Source of the DNA: Janibacter sp. Soil728
GTDB lineage: Bacteria > Actinomycetota > Actinomycetes > Actinomycetales > Dermatophilaceae
DNA: 64,000 nt
NCBI RefSeq assembly: GCF_001428305.1
Contig: NZ_LMRZ01000006.1
Location: forward strand, 186,001 to 250,000
Direction: 5' to 3'
Positions within the stretch are counted from its first letter, which is position 1, and every line of letters begins with the position of its first letter. The position numbers and the translations under genes are program-made. The notes beneath the pieces are model-generated. The model was given only the letters and a program-made list of their open reading frames with translations. It did no database searches and had not been told where the DNA came from. Below, piece by piece: positions 49,014 through 59,347 of this stretch.

Positions 49014-52000
49014 TCACCAGGTGTCGATGTAGCGGGCCGGCCGCTCGGCCGGGACCGCGCCCGCCATGGCCGTGAGGATCCAGCGGCGGGTGTCCACCGG
49101 GTCGATGACGTCGTCGAGCTCGACGACCGCGGCGGCGTTGACCGCACGGCCCCGCTCGTAGAGGTCGTCGAGCAGCCACTGCTCGAGCGCACGACGCTCC
49201 GTCGGGTCGGCCACCGCCTCGAGCTCCCGGCGGAAGCCGAGCCGGACCGCGCCCTCGAGGCCCATGCCACCCACCTCGCCGGTCGGCCACGCCAATGTCG
49301 CGGCGGGCCGGTGGAAGCTGCCCGCCGCCATGGCCTGCGCGCCGAGCCCGTAGGCCTTGCGCAGGACGACGGTGACGATCGGCACCCGCAGGTGCGCGCC
49401 GATGACGAAGAGCCGGGCGAAGTGGCGCACGGTCGCCGTGCGCTCGTGGTCCGGGCCGACCATGAAGCCCGGGGTGTCGCACAGGGACACCACGGGCAGT
49501 CCGTGGGCGTCGCACAGCTGGAGGAAGCGGGCGAGCTTGTCGGCCGCCGGGGCGTCGATGGCGCCGCCGAGGTGGCGCGGGTTGTTGGCGACCAGGCCCA
49601 TCGGTCGGCCCTCGATGCGCACGAGGGCGGTGACGACACCGGGCGCGAAGCCAGCGCGCAGCTCGAGGACGGAGTCCTCGTCGGCGAGCGTGTCGATCGC
49701 CGCGTGGATGTCGTAGGCGCGCACCCTGCTCTCCGGCACCACGTGGCGCAGTGCCCGCTGGTCGGCCGCGGTCCACTCGTCGTGGACGCCCTGGAAGTAG
49801 CCGAGGTAGCGCCTGGCCACCGCGACGGCATCGGCCTCGTCGTCGACGACCACGTCGACGACGCCGTTGCTCCCCTGGACCTCGATCGGCCCGACCTCCT
49901 CGGGGGCGAAGACGCCGAGGCCGCCGCCCTCGATCATCGCCGGACCGCCCATGCCGATCGTCGAGTCACGCGTGGCGATGATGACGTCGCAGCAGCCGAG
50001 CAGGGCCGCGTTGCCCGCGAAGCAGCGCCCCGCGGCGATGCCGACCGTCGGGACGAGCCCGCTGAGGCGGCCCATCGTCGCGAAGGTCGGCACGTCGAGC
50101 CCGCTGGCCACCGTGGTGTCGGTGTCGCCGGGGCGACCGCCACCCCCTTCGGCGAAGAGGACGACGGGCAGGCGCTGCCGCTCGGCGATCTCGAGCAGGC
50201 GGTCGGTCTTCTTGTGGTTGAGGTAGCCCTGCGTGCCCGCCAGGACCGTGTAGTCGTAGGCCAGGACGGCGCACCGCGTGTCCTGCGCCGGCACCGAGGT
50301 GATCCGCCCGATCCCGGTGACGATGCCGTCGGCCGGGGTGGTGGCGATGAGCTCCTCCTCGCTGCGGCGGGCCCGCTGCGCGGCGACCGCGAGGCCTCCG
50401 TACTCGACGAAGCTGCCCTCGTCGACGAGGTCGGCGATGTTTTCCCGCGACGTCCGGTGCCCGCGGGCATGGCGCTTGGCCACCGCCTCGGGGCGCGCCT
50501 CGTCGAGACGCCGGTCGCGACGTTCGAGCAGGCGGGTCAGGTCGGGTCGCTCCGCGCCGAGGTCGGGGCCGTCGTCCACCGCACCGGCGGTCTCCTGCTC
50601 CGACGAAGGGAGCAGCCGCACCAGGAGGTCGTCCGGCGAGGTGCTCGCCCCGGGTCGGGTCCGCACGGACGTGACGGTGCCGGAGACGGGGGCCGGGACG
50701 AGGTGCTCCATCTTCATCGCCTCGACGACGACGAGCGGGGTGCCGGCGGTGACCTGCTGGCCCTCCTCGACGAGCACGGCGACGACGCTGCCGGCCATCT
50801 CGGAGCGGACCTCGCCGCCCTCGTCGGTCGGGGTCGTGGCCTGCGTGAGGCCGGCGTCGTCGAACCACCGGGTCGTGAGCTGCCAGCCCGCGAGGTCCTC
50901 GTGCTCGAGGAGGGCCCGCAGCACGGGCAGGTTGGTCTCGACCCCACCGATGCTGCACTCGGCCGCGGCCAGGCGCGCCTTGTCGAGGGCGCCGGTGAGC
51001 CCGCCGTGGCTGTGGGTGATGACCTTGGCGACGAGCGAGTCGAAGGAGCCGTCGACGCGGGTGCCCTCGACGAGATGGGTGTCGACGCGAACCCCCGGGC
51101 CGGTCGGCAGCGCGAGACCGGCGACGACCCCGTGCGCCGGCAGTGCCTCACCGCTGCTGCCCGTGCGCTCGGCCGCGATGCGCAGCTCGACGGCGCAGCC
51201 GGTGACGGTCGGCGGGGTCCCGAGGCCGAGGTCCGCGAGCTCGTGACCCTGCGCGATCCGCAGCTGGGTGAGGACGAGGTCGACACCGGTGACCATCTCG
51301 GTGACCGGGTGCTCGACCTGCAGGCGCGGGTTGACCTCGATGAACCACCACCGGGTCGGGTCATCGGCGTCGAGGAGGAACTCGACGGTGGCGAGCCCGC
51401 GGTACCCGCTGCCCTCGACCAGACGGATCGCCGCGGCGTGCAGGTCCGTGCGCACCCCCTGCGGCAGGTCGGGAGCCGGGGCGATCTCGAGGACCTTCTG
51501 GAAGCGCCGCTGGACCGTGCAGTCACGCTCGCCCAGATGGGTGACCGCGCCGGTCGCGTCGGCCACGACCTGGACCTCGACGTGCCGCGCCCGCTCGACG
51601 TACAGCTCGGCGAAGAGCGCGCCGGAGCCGAAGCTGCGCTCCGCCTCGGAGCGGGCGCGCTCCCACGGCTCGACGAGCGAGGCGCCGGCGGGCACGGCGC
51701 GCATGCCGCGGCCGCCACCGCCGGCCGCCGCCTTGACCATCACGCCGGCCGGGAGCTGCTCCCGCGCGAAGGCCGCGGCCTCCTCCTCGGTGACACCGAC
51801 GGGCGTGGCCGGCAGGACCGGCACGCCCACCCGCTCGGCGGCCGCGCGGGCACTGCCCTTGTCGCCGAAGAGCTCGAGGAGGTCGGCGTCGGGGCCGACG
51901 AAGGTCACGCCGGCCTCGACGCAGGCCCGGGCGAGGACCGGGCTCTCGCTGAGGAAGCCGTATCCCGGGTGGAGCAGCCCGCACCCGTGCTCGGTCGCCC

Positions 52001-52202
52001 CCGCTAGGAGGGAGGCGGCGTCCAGGTAGGCCGCCGCCCCCTCGCCGGGGAGCACGTGGACGCCGGTCGCCAGGCGGGCCGCCGACGAGTCGGCCTCCGC
52101 GCGGGTGACGGCGACGACGACGTCGAGGCCGGCCTCCCGGGCCGCCCGCACGATGCGGACGGCGATCTCACCACGGTTGGCGACGAAGACGGACTCGGGC
52201 AC
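49014..52202 (-). CDS. Single-chain biotin-dependent acyl-CoA carboxylase (BC-BCCP-CT fusion)
   Basis: GTG 52202 (GAGGAG 5 nt upstream) starts 1062 residues. Domains in order: biotin carboxylase (1 to about 440; ANRGEIAVRIVRAAREAG, ATP-grasp GGGGRGM, EVNPRLQVEHPVTEM); a linker; biotin carrier (about 460-535) with biotinyl Lys497 in VVEAMKMEH; then a carboxyltransferase (about 560-1062; DEGSFVEYGG, CDTPGFMVGPDHERT). All three activities in one chain match the homohexameric long-chain acyl-CoA carboxylase described from mycobacteria. It would carboxylate an acyl-CoA at the alpha position; substrate is inferred. Confidence 0.93.
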   Translation of the reverse strand: MPESVFVANRGEIAVRIVRAAREAGLDVVVAVTRAEADSSAARLATGVHVLPGEGAAAYLDAASLLAGATEHGCGLLHPGYGFLSESPVLARACVEAGVTFVGPDADLLELFGDKGSARAAAERVGVPVLPATPVGVTEEEAAAFAREQLPAGVMVKAAAGGGGRGMRAVPAGASLVEPWERARSEAERSFGSGALFAELYVERARHVEVQVVADATGAVTHLGERDCTVQRRFQKVLEIAPAPDLPQGVRTDLHAAAIRLVEGSGYRGLATVEFLLDADDPTRWWFIEVNPRLQVEHPVTEMVTGVDLVLTQLRIAQGHELADLGLGTPPTVTGCAVELRIAAERTGSSGEALPAHGVVAGLALPTGPGVRVDTHLVEGTRVDGSFDSLVAKVITHSHGGLTGALDKARLAAAECSIGGVETNLPVLRALLEHEDLAGWQLTTRWFDDAGLTQATTPTDEGGEVRSEMAGSVVAVLVEEGQQVTAGTPLVVVEAMKMEHLVPAPVSGTVTSVRTRPGASTSPDDLLVRLLPSSEQETAGAVDDGPDLGAERPDLTRLLERRDRRLDEARPEAVAKRHARGHRTSRENIADLVDEGSFVEYGGLAVAAQRARRSEEELIATTPADGIVTGIGRITSVPAQDTRCAVLAYDYTVLAGTQGYLNHKKTDRLLEIAERQRLPVVLFAEGGGGRPGDTDTTVASGLDVPTFATMGRLSGLVPTVGIAAGRCFAGNAALLGCCDVIIATRDSTIGMGGPAMIEGGGLGVFAPEEVGPIEVQGSNGVVDVVVDDEADAVAVARRYLGYFQGVHDEWTAADQRALRHVVPESRVRAYDIHAAIDTLADEDSVLELRAGFAPGVVTALVRIEGRPMGLVANNPRHLGGAIDAPAADKLARFLQLCDAHGLPVVSLCDTPGFMVGPDHERTATVRHFARLFVIGAHLRVPIVTVVLRKAYGLGAQAMAAGSFHRPAATLAWPTGEVGGMGLEGAVRLGFRRELEAVADPTERRALEQWLLDDLYERGRAVNAAAVVELDDVIDPVDTRRWILTAMAGAVPAERPARYIDTW

Positions 52203-52231
52203 GGGTACTCCTCGTGGTGGGTGGCGGTGGG

Positions 52232-53428
52232 TCAGAAGATCTCGAAGAGGCCAGCGGCTCCCTGGCCACCACCGATGCACATGGTGACCACGCCGTACTT
52301 CGCGCCGCGACGCTTGCCCTCGATGAGGACGTGACCGGCCATGCGCGCACCGCTCATGCCGTAGGGGTGGCCGATCGAGATCGCGCCACCGTTGACGTTG
52401 TACTTCGCCGGGTCGATGCCCAGGTGGTCGCGGCAGTAGAGCGCCTGGACCGCGAAGGCCTCGTTGAGCTCCCACAGGCCGATGTCGTCGACGCTGAGCC
52501 CGTGCTGCTTCAGCAGCTTCGGCACCGCGGCAATGGGACCAATGCCCATCTCGTCCGGCTCGACGCCGGCGACGGCCATCCCGCGGAAGGCACCGAGCGG
52601 GGTCAGGCCACGACGCGAGGCCTCGGCGGCCTCCATGATCACGGCGGCGGAGGCGCCGTCGGACAGCTGCGAGGCATTGCCGGCGGTGATCGAGAAGCCC
52701 TCCGTGCCGTCCTTGGCCAGGACGGGGTTGAGCTTGGACAGGTCGGCGAGGACCGTGCCGGGGCGGTTGCCCTCGTCCTTGGCGAGGGTGACCTCCTTCG
52801 AGCTGACCTCACCGGTGGCCTTGTCCTTGACGAGCATCGTCGACGTCAGGGGCACGATCTCGTCGTCGAAGGCGCCGGCCTCCTGCCCTGCGGCCGTGCG
52901 GCGCTGGGACTCGAGCGCGTACTCGTCCTGCTGCTCGCGGCTGACGCCGTAGCGCTTGGCGACGACCTCGGCCGTCTCGAGCATCGACATGTAGGTCGCC
53001 GACACGTGCTCCACGAGCCAGGGGTCCTGGGCTCGGTAGGTGTTCATGTGCTCGTTCTGCACCAACGAGATCGACTCGACGCCACCGCCGACGGCGATGT
53101 CCATGCCGTCGAAGAGGACCTGCTTGGACGCGGTCGCGATGGCCATGAGGCCGCTCGCGCACTGGCGGTCGACGGACATGCCGGCGACGGACACCGGCAG
53201 GCCGGCGCGCAGCGCGGCCTGGCGTCCGATGTTCATGGCCGTGGCACCCTGCTGGAGGGCGGCGCCGACGACGACGTCCTCGATCTGGGCGCCCTCGACA
53301 CCGGCGCGCTCGACCGCGTGACGGATCGCGTGGCCGATGAGCTCCTGGGGCTGGGTGTCGTTGAAGGCGCCGCGGTAGGCGCGGCCGATCGGGGTACGGG
53401 CGGTGGAGACGATGACTGCTTCGCGCAT
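52232..53428 (-). CDS. Acetyl-CoA C-acyltransferase (thiolase)
   Basis: A 398-residue degradative-type thiolase that cleaves 3-ketoacyl-CoA. The active-site Cys lies in DRQCASGLMAIATA, His in GHPYGMSGARMAGH, and the second Cys in TMCIGGGQGAAGLFE. ATG 53428 follows GGAG by 5 nt. It starts 45 bp after the small ACAD gene and ends 29 bp before the carboxylase. Together with the ACADs it completes a beta-oxidation set, except for a 3-hydroxyacyl-CoA dehydrogenase, a role one of the SDRs could fill. Confidence 0.95.
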   Translation of the reverse strand: MREAVIVSTARTPIGRAYRGAFNDTQPQELIGHAIRHAVERAGVEGAQIEDVVVGAALQQGATAMNIGRQAALRAGLPVSVAGMSVDRQCASGLMAIATASKQVLFDGMDIAVGGGVESISLVQNEHMNTYRAQDPWLVEHVSATYMSMLETAEVVAKRYGVSREQQDEYALESQRRTAAGQEAGAFDDEIVPLTSTMLVKDKATGEVSSKEVTLAKDEGNRPGTVLADLSKLNPVLAKDGTEGFSITAGNASQLSDGASAAVIMEAAEASRRGLTPLGAFRGMAVAGVEPDEMGIGPIAAVPKLLKQHGLSVDDIGLWELNEAFAVQALYCRDHLGIDPAKYNVNGGAISIGHPYGMSGARMAGHVLIEGKRRGAKYGVVTMCIGGGQGAAGLFEIF

Positions 53429-53473
53429 GGTCACTCCTGGTGGTCGAAGGGGGTGTGGGGTCGAGTCTGTCGG

Positions 53474-54598
53474 TCAGCTGGCGGGCAGGTCCACGAGGAC
53501 CGCCAGGTCGCTGCGGTGGCGGTCGGGCGTGCCGAGGGCGAGCTGGTCGGCCTTGGCCCGCTTGAGCCGGGTGTGCACGGGCGCCTCCCAGGTCATCCCG
53601 ATGCCGCCGTGCAGCTGCAGGGCCTCCTCCGCGGCGCGGACGGCCGCGTCGGAGCAGAAGGCCTGGGCCACGGCCTGGGCGATCTGCTGCTCCGCTGCTC
53701 CCTGAGGTGCGACGGAGTGGGTCCCACGCGCCGCGTGGGCGCCTCGAAGGTCGCCGTCGGCGAGCGTGCCGGCAGCCTGTCGGGCCGCCGCCTGTGCGCT
53801 CACGAGCAGCAGGTAGAGGTCGGCCAGGCGGTGCTTGATCGCCTGGAAGGAGCCGATCGGGCGGGCGAACTGCACCCGCGTCTTGGCGTACTCCACGGTC
53901 GTCTCGAGGCACCACTGGGCCAGGCCCAGCTGCTCGGACGCGAGCAGCGCGGCGCCCGCCGCGAGCGCGGCGTCGACGGCCGCCTCGGCCCCTGCGCCAG
54001 AGGCGATCTCGTCCCCCTGGCCGGTCACGGTCACGCGGGCGAGCGGACGGGTCATGTCGAGGGAGACGATCGGCTCGAGCTCGACCTCGTCACGGCCGTA
54101 CGCGCGAAGGGAGGTCCCTCCCCCTTCGCCAGTGGTGGGGACGAGGAAGAGGTCGGCACCCAGCGCACCGGCGACCGGCTCCGCACTCCCCGACACCGCC
54201 GACCAGGCACCTCGACGGGCGGTCCAGGGCAGCACGAGGACCGCGGTGCGCTCGCCAGAGGCGAGCGTCGGCAGGTGCTGCTCGTCCCCCGCCTGGAGCA
54301 GAGCGGTCGTCGCGATGACGGCGCTGGTGAGGAAAGGCACGGGTGCGACCGCACGGCCGAGCTCCTCGAGGACGACGGCCGCCTCCCGTGCGCCCGCGCC
54401 GACGCCGCCGAGCGACTCGGGGACGAGCAGACCGGCCAGGCCGAGCTGACCGGCGAGCGCCTGCCACAGCGCGCTCACGTCGGTGTCCGGCTCGTCGTAG
54501 AGGCGGGCAGGCAGACCCTCGTCGAGGGAACGCTGCAGGGTCGAGCGGACGCTGGAGCGCAGCGACTCCTCGACATCGGTGTAGAGGAGATCGGTCAT
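53474..54598 (-). CDS. Acyl-CoA dehydrogenase, small subunit type
   Basis: A 374-residue ACAD-fold flavoprotein starting [20 protein letters not shown]. It keeps ARPIGSFQAIKHRLADLYLL and the C-terminal ALQLHGGIGMTWEAPVHTRL. The middle beta-domain is Ala-rich and divergent. It overlaps the 395-residue ACAD gene upstream by 4 bp (ATGA). In actinobacteria such overlapping short ACAD pairs often form alpha2-beta2 heterotetramers in which one subunit lacks the catalytic Glu; this one looks like the non-catalytic partner. Inference from layout. GAA-GGG-GGA-GGG codons near 54122 stand out. Confidence 0.88.
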   Translation of the reverse strand: MTDLLYTDVEESLRSSVRSTLQRSLDEGLPARLYDEPDTDVSALWQALAGQLGLAGLLVPESLGGVGAGAREAAVVLEELGRAVAPVPFLTSAVIATTALLQAGDEQHLPTLASGERTAVLVLPWTARRGAWSAVSGSAEPVAGALGADLFLVPTTGEGGGTSLRAYGRDEVELEPIVSLDMTRPLARVTVTGQGDEIASGAGAEAAVDAALAAGAALLASEQLGLAQWCLETTVEYAKTRVQFARPIGSFQAIKHRLADLYLLLVSAQAAARQAAGTLADGDLRGAHAARGTHSVAPQGAAEQQIAQAVAQAFCSDAAVRAAEEALQLHGGIGMTWEAPVHTRLKRAKADQLALGTPDRHRSDLAVLVDLPAS

Positions 54599-55782
54599 CG
54601 CGGCACGTCCTTGAAGGGGATGCCCTTGTCGGGGCGGTGGTCCGGGGGCAGGCCGAGCACGCGCTCGGCGACGATGTTGCGCATGATCTCGCTGGTGCCA
54701 CCCTCGATCGAGTTGCCCTTGGCGCGCAGGTAGCGGAAGCCTGGGCCGTGGCCGAGGAAGGAGCCGCCCTCGGGGCGGACCATCGTCCAGTCGTGGTAGG
54801 TCAGGCCCTCCTCGGGAGCGAGCTCGAGAGCGAACCCCGTGACCTGCTGGGCCTGCTGGGCGAAGGCCAGCTTCATCGCCGAGCTCTCGGGCCCGGGCTG
54901 TCCGGCCTCGAGGCCCTGCCGCAGCCGCTCGCCGGCGAGGCGGGTCACCTCGGTCTCGACCCACCACTGCATGAGCTCGGTGTGGTTGCCGGGCGTGCGC
55001 ACGGAGGGATCGGTGCGCCAGCGCTCGGTGACCAGACCGATCTGGCCGGCCTCGCGGTCGTTGCCGGCGCTGATGGCGACCCGCTCGTTGTTGAGCGTCG
55101 TCGTCGCGACCTTCCACCCCTCGCCGACGGTGCCCACACGGTTGTGGTCGGGGACGCGCACCCCGGTGAGGAAGACCTCGTTGAACTCGGCCTCGCCCGT
55201 GATCTGACGAAGGGGGCGGATCTCGATCCCCGGGTCCCTCATGTCGACGAGGAAGTAGGTCAGACCCGCGTGCTTGGGCACCGAGGTGTCCGTGCGGGCG
55301 ACGAGGATGGCGAAGTCGGCGTTGTGCGCGCCGGAGGTCCACACCTTCTGACCGTCGACGACCCACTCGTCACCGTCCGGGACCGCGCGGGTGGCGACGG
55401 CCGCCAGGTCGGAGCCGGCACCGGGCTCGCTGAAGAGCTGGCACCAGATCTCGGTGCAGGCGAAGAGCGGCCGCAGGTAGCGCTCCTGCAGCTCCTGGGA
55501 GCCGAAGGCCAAGATCGTGGGCGCGGCCATGCCGAGCCCGATCGAGTTGCGTGCGAAGTCCGGTCGCGGTGCGCCGGCGGCCTCGAGCCGCTCGTCGACC
55601 TCGACCTGACGGCCACGAGAGAGACCCAGGCCCCCACGGCCCTGCGGGAAGTGGACCCACGCGAGGCCTGCGTCGTACTGGGCGCCAAGAAATATGGCAG
55701 GGGGTGTCGTCTCGGGGTCGTGGCTCGCGAGGAGGTCGTCGACCCGCTGCTGCAGGTCAGGACTCTGCTGCTGATCAGACAT
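54595..55782 (-). CDS. Acyl-CoA dehydrogenase, probable catalytic subunit of a heteromer
   Basis: A 395-residue FAD-dependent dehydrogenase that makes 2-enoyl-CoA. Motifs are [14 protein letters not shown] (FAD/substrate loop), [30 protein letters not shown] and the C-terminal [20 protein letters not shown] typical of catalytic FadE subunits. It overlaps the small ACAD gene downstream by ATGA and the larger ACAD gene upstream by 8 bp. A CTT-CGT Leu-Arg near 55208 forms another CCCTTCG. Confidence 0.92.
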   Translation of the reverse strand: MSDQQQSPDLQQRVDDLLASHDPETTPPAIFLGAQYDAGLAWVHFPQGRGGLGLSRGRQVEVDERLEAAGAPRPDFARNSIGLGMAAPTILAFGSQELQERYLRPLFACTEIWCQLFSEPGAGSDLAAVATRAVPDGDEWVVDGQKVWTSGAHNADFAILVARTDTSVPKHAGLTYFLVDMRDPGIEIRPLRQITGEAEFNEVFLTGVRVPDHNRVGTVGEGWKVATTTLNNERVAISAGNDREAGQIGLVTERWRTDPSVRTPGNHTELMQWWVETEVTRLAGERLRQGLEAGQPGPESSAMKLAFAQQAQQVTGFALELAPEEGLTYHDWTMVRPEGGSFLGHGPGFRYLRAKGNSIEGGTSEIMRNIVAERVLGLPPDHRPDKGIPFKDVPR

Positions 55783-56992
55783 GTGTCGTCCTCCGTCGGA
55801 TCTCGTGGCGGGCCAGCGCATTCTTGTGGACCTCGTCGGGGCCGTCGGCGAAGCGCAGGGTACGCACCTGGGCGTACCACTCGGCGACCGGGAAGTCCTG
55901 GCTCAGTCCGCCGGCACCGTGGACCTGGACGGCCTTGTCGAGGATCCACTCGACGGTCGCCGGCGCGGCGATCTTGATCGCCTGGATCTCCGTGTGGGCG
56001 CCCTTGTTGCCGACTGTGTCCATCAGCCAGGCGGCCTTGAAGGTGAGCAGCCGCAGCTGCTCGATCCGCACGCGCGACTCCGCGATCCAGTCACGGATCA
56101 CGCCTTGCTCCGACAAGGGCTTGCCGAAGGCGACGCGGCTGGCTGCGCGGTCGATCATCAGCTCCAGCGAACGCTCGGCGATGCCGATCAGGCGCATGCA
56201 GTGGTGGATGCGACCGGGGCCGAGCCGGGCCTGGGCGATGGCGAAGCCGCTGCCCTCCTCGCCGATGAGGTTGCTCACCGGGACCCGCACGTCGGTGAAG
56301 TCGATCTCGGCGTGGCCGCCGTGGTCCCGGTCGTCGTACCCGAAGACCTTCATCCCGCGACGCACGTCCACACCGGGGGTGTCCCGCGGCACGAGGATCA
56401 TCGACTGCTGCTTGTGACGATCTGCCGAGGGGTCCGTCTTGCCCATGAGGATGAGCACCTTGGCATTGGGGTTCATCGCGCCGGAGATGTACCACTTGCG
56501 GCCGTTGATGACGTACTCGTCACCATCGCGCACGATCGAGGTCTCGATGTTGGTCGCGTCGGAGCTGGCCACCCGCGGCTCGGTCATGGCGAAGGCCGAG
56601 CGGATCTCGCCGGCGAGCAGGGGCTGGAGCCACTGCTCCTTCTGCTCGTCGGTGCCGAACATGTTCAGCACCTCCATGTTGCCGGTGTCCGGCGCCGCGC
56701 AGTTGGTCGCCACGGGGGCGATGTGCAGGCTGCGCCCGAGGATCTCGCACAGCGGCGCGTACTGCAGGTTGGTCAGGCCGGCGCCGTCCTCACCGGGGAG
56801 GAAGAGGTTCCACAGACCCTGGCTGCGCGCAGCCTCCTTGGCCGGCTCGATGATCGGCGGCGGCGACCAGCGGTCGGGGGCGGTGTCGATCTGCTCCTGG
56901 AATGTCGCCTCGATGGGGTAGACGTGCTCGTCCATGAAGGCGGTGAGCTGCTCTTGCAGCTCGGTGGTCCTGGCGTCCAGCGTGAAGTCCAC
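55775..56992 (-). CDS. Acyl-CoA dehydrogenase
   Basis: A full-length ACAD of 405 residues from GTG 56992 ([20 protein letters not shown]), GGGAG 6 nt upstream. Blocks include [44 protein letters not shown]-like [17 protein letters not shown], and [20 protein letters not shown]. It fits the actinobacterial FadE subgroup acting on branched or medium chains, but specificity is not readable. It ends 8 bp inside the next ACAD gene, so the operon is tightly packed. Confidence 0.92.
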   Translation of the reverse strand: MDFTLDARTTELQEQLTAFMDEHVYPIEATFQEQIDTAPDRWSPPPIIEPAKEAARSQGLWNLFLPGEDGAGLTNLQYAPLCEILGRSLHIAPVATNCAAPDTGNMEVLNMFGTDEQKEQWLQPLLAGEIRSAFAMTEPRVASSDATNIETSIVRDGDEYVINGRKWYISGAMNPNAKVLILMGKTDPSADRHKQQSMILVPRDTPGVDVRRGMKVFGYDDRDHGGHAEIDFTDVRVPVSNLIGEEGSGFAIAQARLGPGRIHHCMRLIGIAERSLELMIDRAASRVAFGKPLSEQGVIRDWIAESRVRIEQLRLLTFKAAWLMDTVGNKGAHTEIQAIKIAAPATVEWILDKAVQVHGAGGLSQDFPVAEWYAQVRTLRFADGPDEVHKNALARHEIRRRTTHV

Positions 56993-57008
56993 GGGTCGCT
57001 CCCTTCGC

Positions 57009-58532
57009 TCAGGTGGTGGGGGTGGCGGCCCGGGCGGGCCGCTCACCGGTGCTCGCGATGTCGCTCCGGTCGATCCCCCGCTTGAGGATCTTGCCGGTCG
57101 GTCCCTTGGGCAGCTCCTCGACGAGCCGGTAGATCCGGGGGACCTTGTAGGCCGCGAGCCGCTCCTCGAGCCAGGCGCGCAGCACCGTCGGCTCGATGGT
57201 GCTGCCGGGCTGCGGCGTGATGACGGCGGCGATCTCCTCGCCGAGCCGCTCGTCGGGGACGCCGATGACCGCGACCTCCCGGATGTCGGGGTGGCTGTAG
57301 AGGACCTCCTCGATCTCACGCGGGTAGACGTTGTAGCCGCCGCGGATGACGAGGTCCTTCTTGCGGTCGACGATCCACAGGTCGCCGTCCCCGTCCATCC
57401 GGCCGATGTCGCCGGTGAGGAACCACTCGCCGTGGCGCACGGCCTCGGTGGCCTCGGGCCGCCTCCAGTACTCACGCATGACGAAGGGGCCGCTGATCGC
57501 CACCTCGCCGACCTCGCCGACGGGCAGCTGGGCGCGGTCCTCGTCGAGGATCGCCAGCTTGCTCCCGGGCAGGGCCCGCCCGACGCTCATCTCCTTGCAG
57601 GGGAAGATCGCGCGGTTGAAGGTCGACGCGCCCGCCGTCTCGCTCAGGCCGTAGCCGTCGAGGACGACGGCGCCGAAGCGCTCGCGGAAGGCCTTGGCGA
57701 TCTGCAGGGGAAGCGCGGCGCCGCCCGAGCAGGCCAGGCGCAGGTGCGAGAGGTCCTGCGCGGTGACGTCCGTGTCGGCGTGCAACATGGCGTTCCACAT
57801 CGTCGGCACGCCCGCGAGCCCGGTGAGCTGCTGCTCGGCTGCCATCCGCAGCAGCGCTGCCGGGTCGAAGGGACGCAGCAGGGACAGCGACCCGCCCGCG
57901 CTGTAGGCCGTGAACATCACGGCCGACTGACCGAAGACGTGGAAGAGGGGAAGGGCGGTGCCCATCCGGTCCTGTGGCGTCAGGTCGAGTGCCTCGGCCA
58001 GGGCCTCACCGCAGGCGAGCAGGTTGCCGTGGGTGAGGACCGCGCCCTTGGGGGCGCCGGTCGTGCCGGAGGTGTAGAGCAGCACGGCTGCGTCGGCGGT
58101 GTCGACGGCGACCGGCTCGGGTCCGGCGCCGGGCACGACGCAGCCGGGCTCGAGGAGCCACAGGTCGAACCCCTCCGCCGCCGCGGTGGCGGTGACTGCC
58201 TCGGAGCCCTCGTGCCAGCCGAGCGCGAAGGAGCAGCCGGCGTCACGGACGAAGTGCTCGAGCTCGCGTCGGGTGCACAGCGGGTTGACCGTCACCGCGG
58301 TCGCGCCGAGCGCGAGGACCGCGTGGTAGGTCAGGACGAATTCGGCGCTCGTCGGCACGACGACGAGGACGCGGTCGCCCGCACGCACTCCCCGCCCGGC
58401 CAGCTGGGCGGCAGCGGCGCGGATGTCGTCGCGCAGCTGCGCGAAGGTCCACGAGCGCTCTCCCTCGCGCAGGGCCAACGCGTCAGGTGTCTCGTCGGCC
58501 CAGCTCCAGATCAGGCTGGTGCCGTTGGTCAT
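57009..58532 (-). CDS. AMP-dependent acyl-CoA ligase
   Basis: A 507-residue fatty acyl or aromatic acyl-CoA ligase. It has [50 protein letters not shown] with [20 protein letters not shown], and the C-terminal [12 protein letters not shown] with the catalytic Lys. ATG 58532 overlaps the SDR stop by 4 bp; a longer open frame to 59150 runs through the SDR gene and is rejected. It is one of two ligases in the operon, so two acid substrates or steps are possible. Confidence 0.92.
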   Translation of the reverse strand: MTNGTSLIWSWADETPDALALREGERSWTFAQLRDDIRAAAAQLAGRGVRAGDRVLVVVPTSAEFVLTYHAVLALGATAVTVNPLCTRRELEHFVRDAGCSFALGWHEGSEAVTATAAAEGFDLWLLEPGCVVPGAGPEPVAVDTADAAVLLYTSGTTGAPKGAVLTHGNLLACGEALAEALDLTPQDRMGTALPLFHVFGQSAVMFTAYSAGGSLSLLRPFDPAALLRMAAEQQLTGLAGVPTMWNAMLHADTDVTAQDLSHLRLACSGGAALPLQIAKAFRERFGAVVLDGYGLSETAGASTFNRAIFPCKEMSVGRALPGSKLAILDEDRAQLPVGEVGEVAISGPFVMREYWRRPEATEAVRHGEWFLTGDIGRMDGDGDLWIVDRKKDLVIRGGYNVYPREIEEVLYSHPDIREVAVIGVPDERLGEEIAAVITPQPGSTIEPTVLRAWLEERLAAYKVPRIYRLVEELPKGPTGKILKRGIDRSDIASTGERPARAATPTT

Positions 58533-59347
58533 CGCACGTCCCCCTTCAGCTGGCGCTGGTAGCGCTGCATGCCGTGGATCCAGCGGTCCTGGTCGTCGAC
58601 CTTGCGGCGCAGGAACTCGCGCACGTGGGTGTGCGGCGTGACGAGGAAGGTGCCCTCGGCGACGGCGGCAAGCACCTGGTCGGCGACATCGCGCGGGGCG
58701 AGCACCTCGCCGGCCTGCGTGACCGCGGCAGCGGCGACCTTGCCGCCCTCGCCCCCTCCCGACGTCATGCCCGAGCGGAGCATGTCGGTGTCGACACCCA
58801 TCGGGCACAGGCAGCTGACCCCGACGCCGTCGTCGCCGTAGGTGACGGCGAGCCACTCGGCGAATCCGACCGCGCCGTGCTTGGTCACCGAGTAGGTGGC
58901 CGAGCCGATCTGGGTGAGCAGGCCTGCGGCAGAGGCGGTGGAGACGAAGTAACCGCTCCCCCGCTCGACCCAGCCCGGGACGAGCTGGCGGGCCGCCCGC
59001 ACGTGGGCGAGGAGGTTGACGTCCAGGGCGAGCTGCCACTGGTCGTCGGTGGCCGCGAGGCCGGAGCCGTCGCCGACACCGGCGTTGGCGAAGAAGATGT
59101 CGACCGGGCCGAAGTGCTCCTCGGCTGCCGCGATCATCGCGGCGATGCACTCCTCGCTCGAGGCGTCACCGGCCACGGCGACGGCGCCGATCCGCTCGGC
59201 GGTGGCCGTCAGGCGCTGCTCGTCGATGTCGGAGACGACGACCCGGGCACCCGCCTCGAGCAGGGCCTCGGCGAGTGCCGCGCCGATGCCCCCGGCAGCG
59301 CCGGTGACCACGGCGACCTTGTCCTTGACCTGCATCGCGGTGGCCAT
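58529..59347 (-). CDS. Short-chain dehydrogenase/reductase
   Basis: A 272-residue NAD(P)-dependent SDR. The Rossmann motif is VVTGAAGGIGAALAEALLEA, NAG is in FFANAGVGDGSG, and the catalytic Tyr/Lys in TYSVTKHGAVGFAEW. The acidic residue after beta-2 (VVSDIDE) suggests NAD(H). Start ATG 59347 (MATAMQVKDK) shares a base with the upstream stop; ATG 59335 is possible. It may oxidise a 3-hydroxyacyl or alcohol intermediate. Confidence 0.92.
   Translation of the reverse strand: MATAMQVKDKVAVVTGAAGGIGAALAEALLEAGARVVVSDIDEQRLTATAERIGAVAVAGDASSEECIAAMIAAAEEHFGPVDIFFANAGVGDGSGLAATDDQWQLALDVNLLAHVRAARQLVPGWVERGSGYFVSTASAAGLLTQIGSATYSVTKHGAVGFAEWLAVTYGDDGVGVSCLCPMGVDTDMLRSGMTSGGGEGGKVAAAAVTQAGEVLAPRDVADQVLAAVAEGTFLVTPHTHVREFLRRKVDDQDRWIHGMQRYQRQLKGDVR

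Noticed and set aside
47577-52007. Open frame of 1476 codons on the plus strand
   Set aside because: It is antisense to the ligase and carboxylase genes, whose domains are unmistakable on the minus strand.
58533-59150. N-terminal extension of the acyl-CoA ligase frame
   Set aside because: It runs through the SDR gene, which has clear Rossmann and YxxxK motifs, and adds no known domain.
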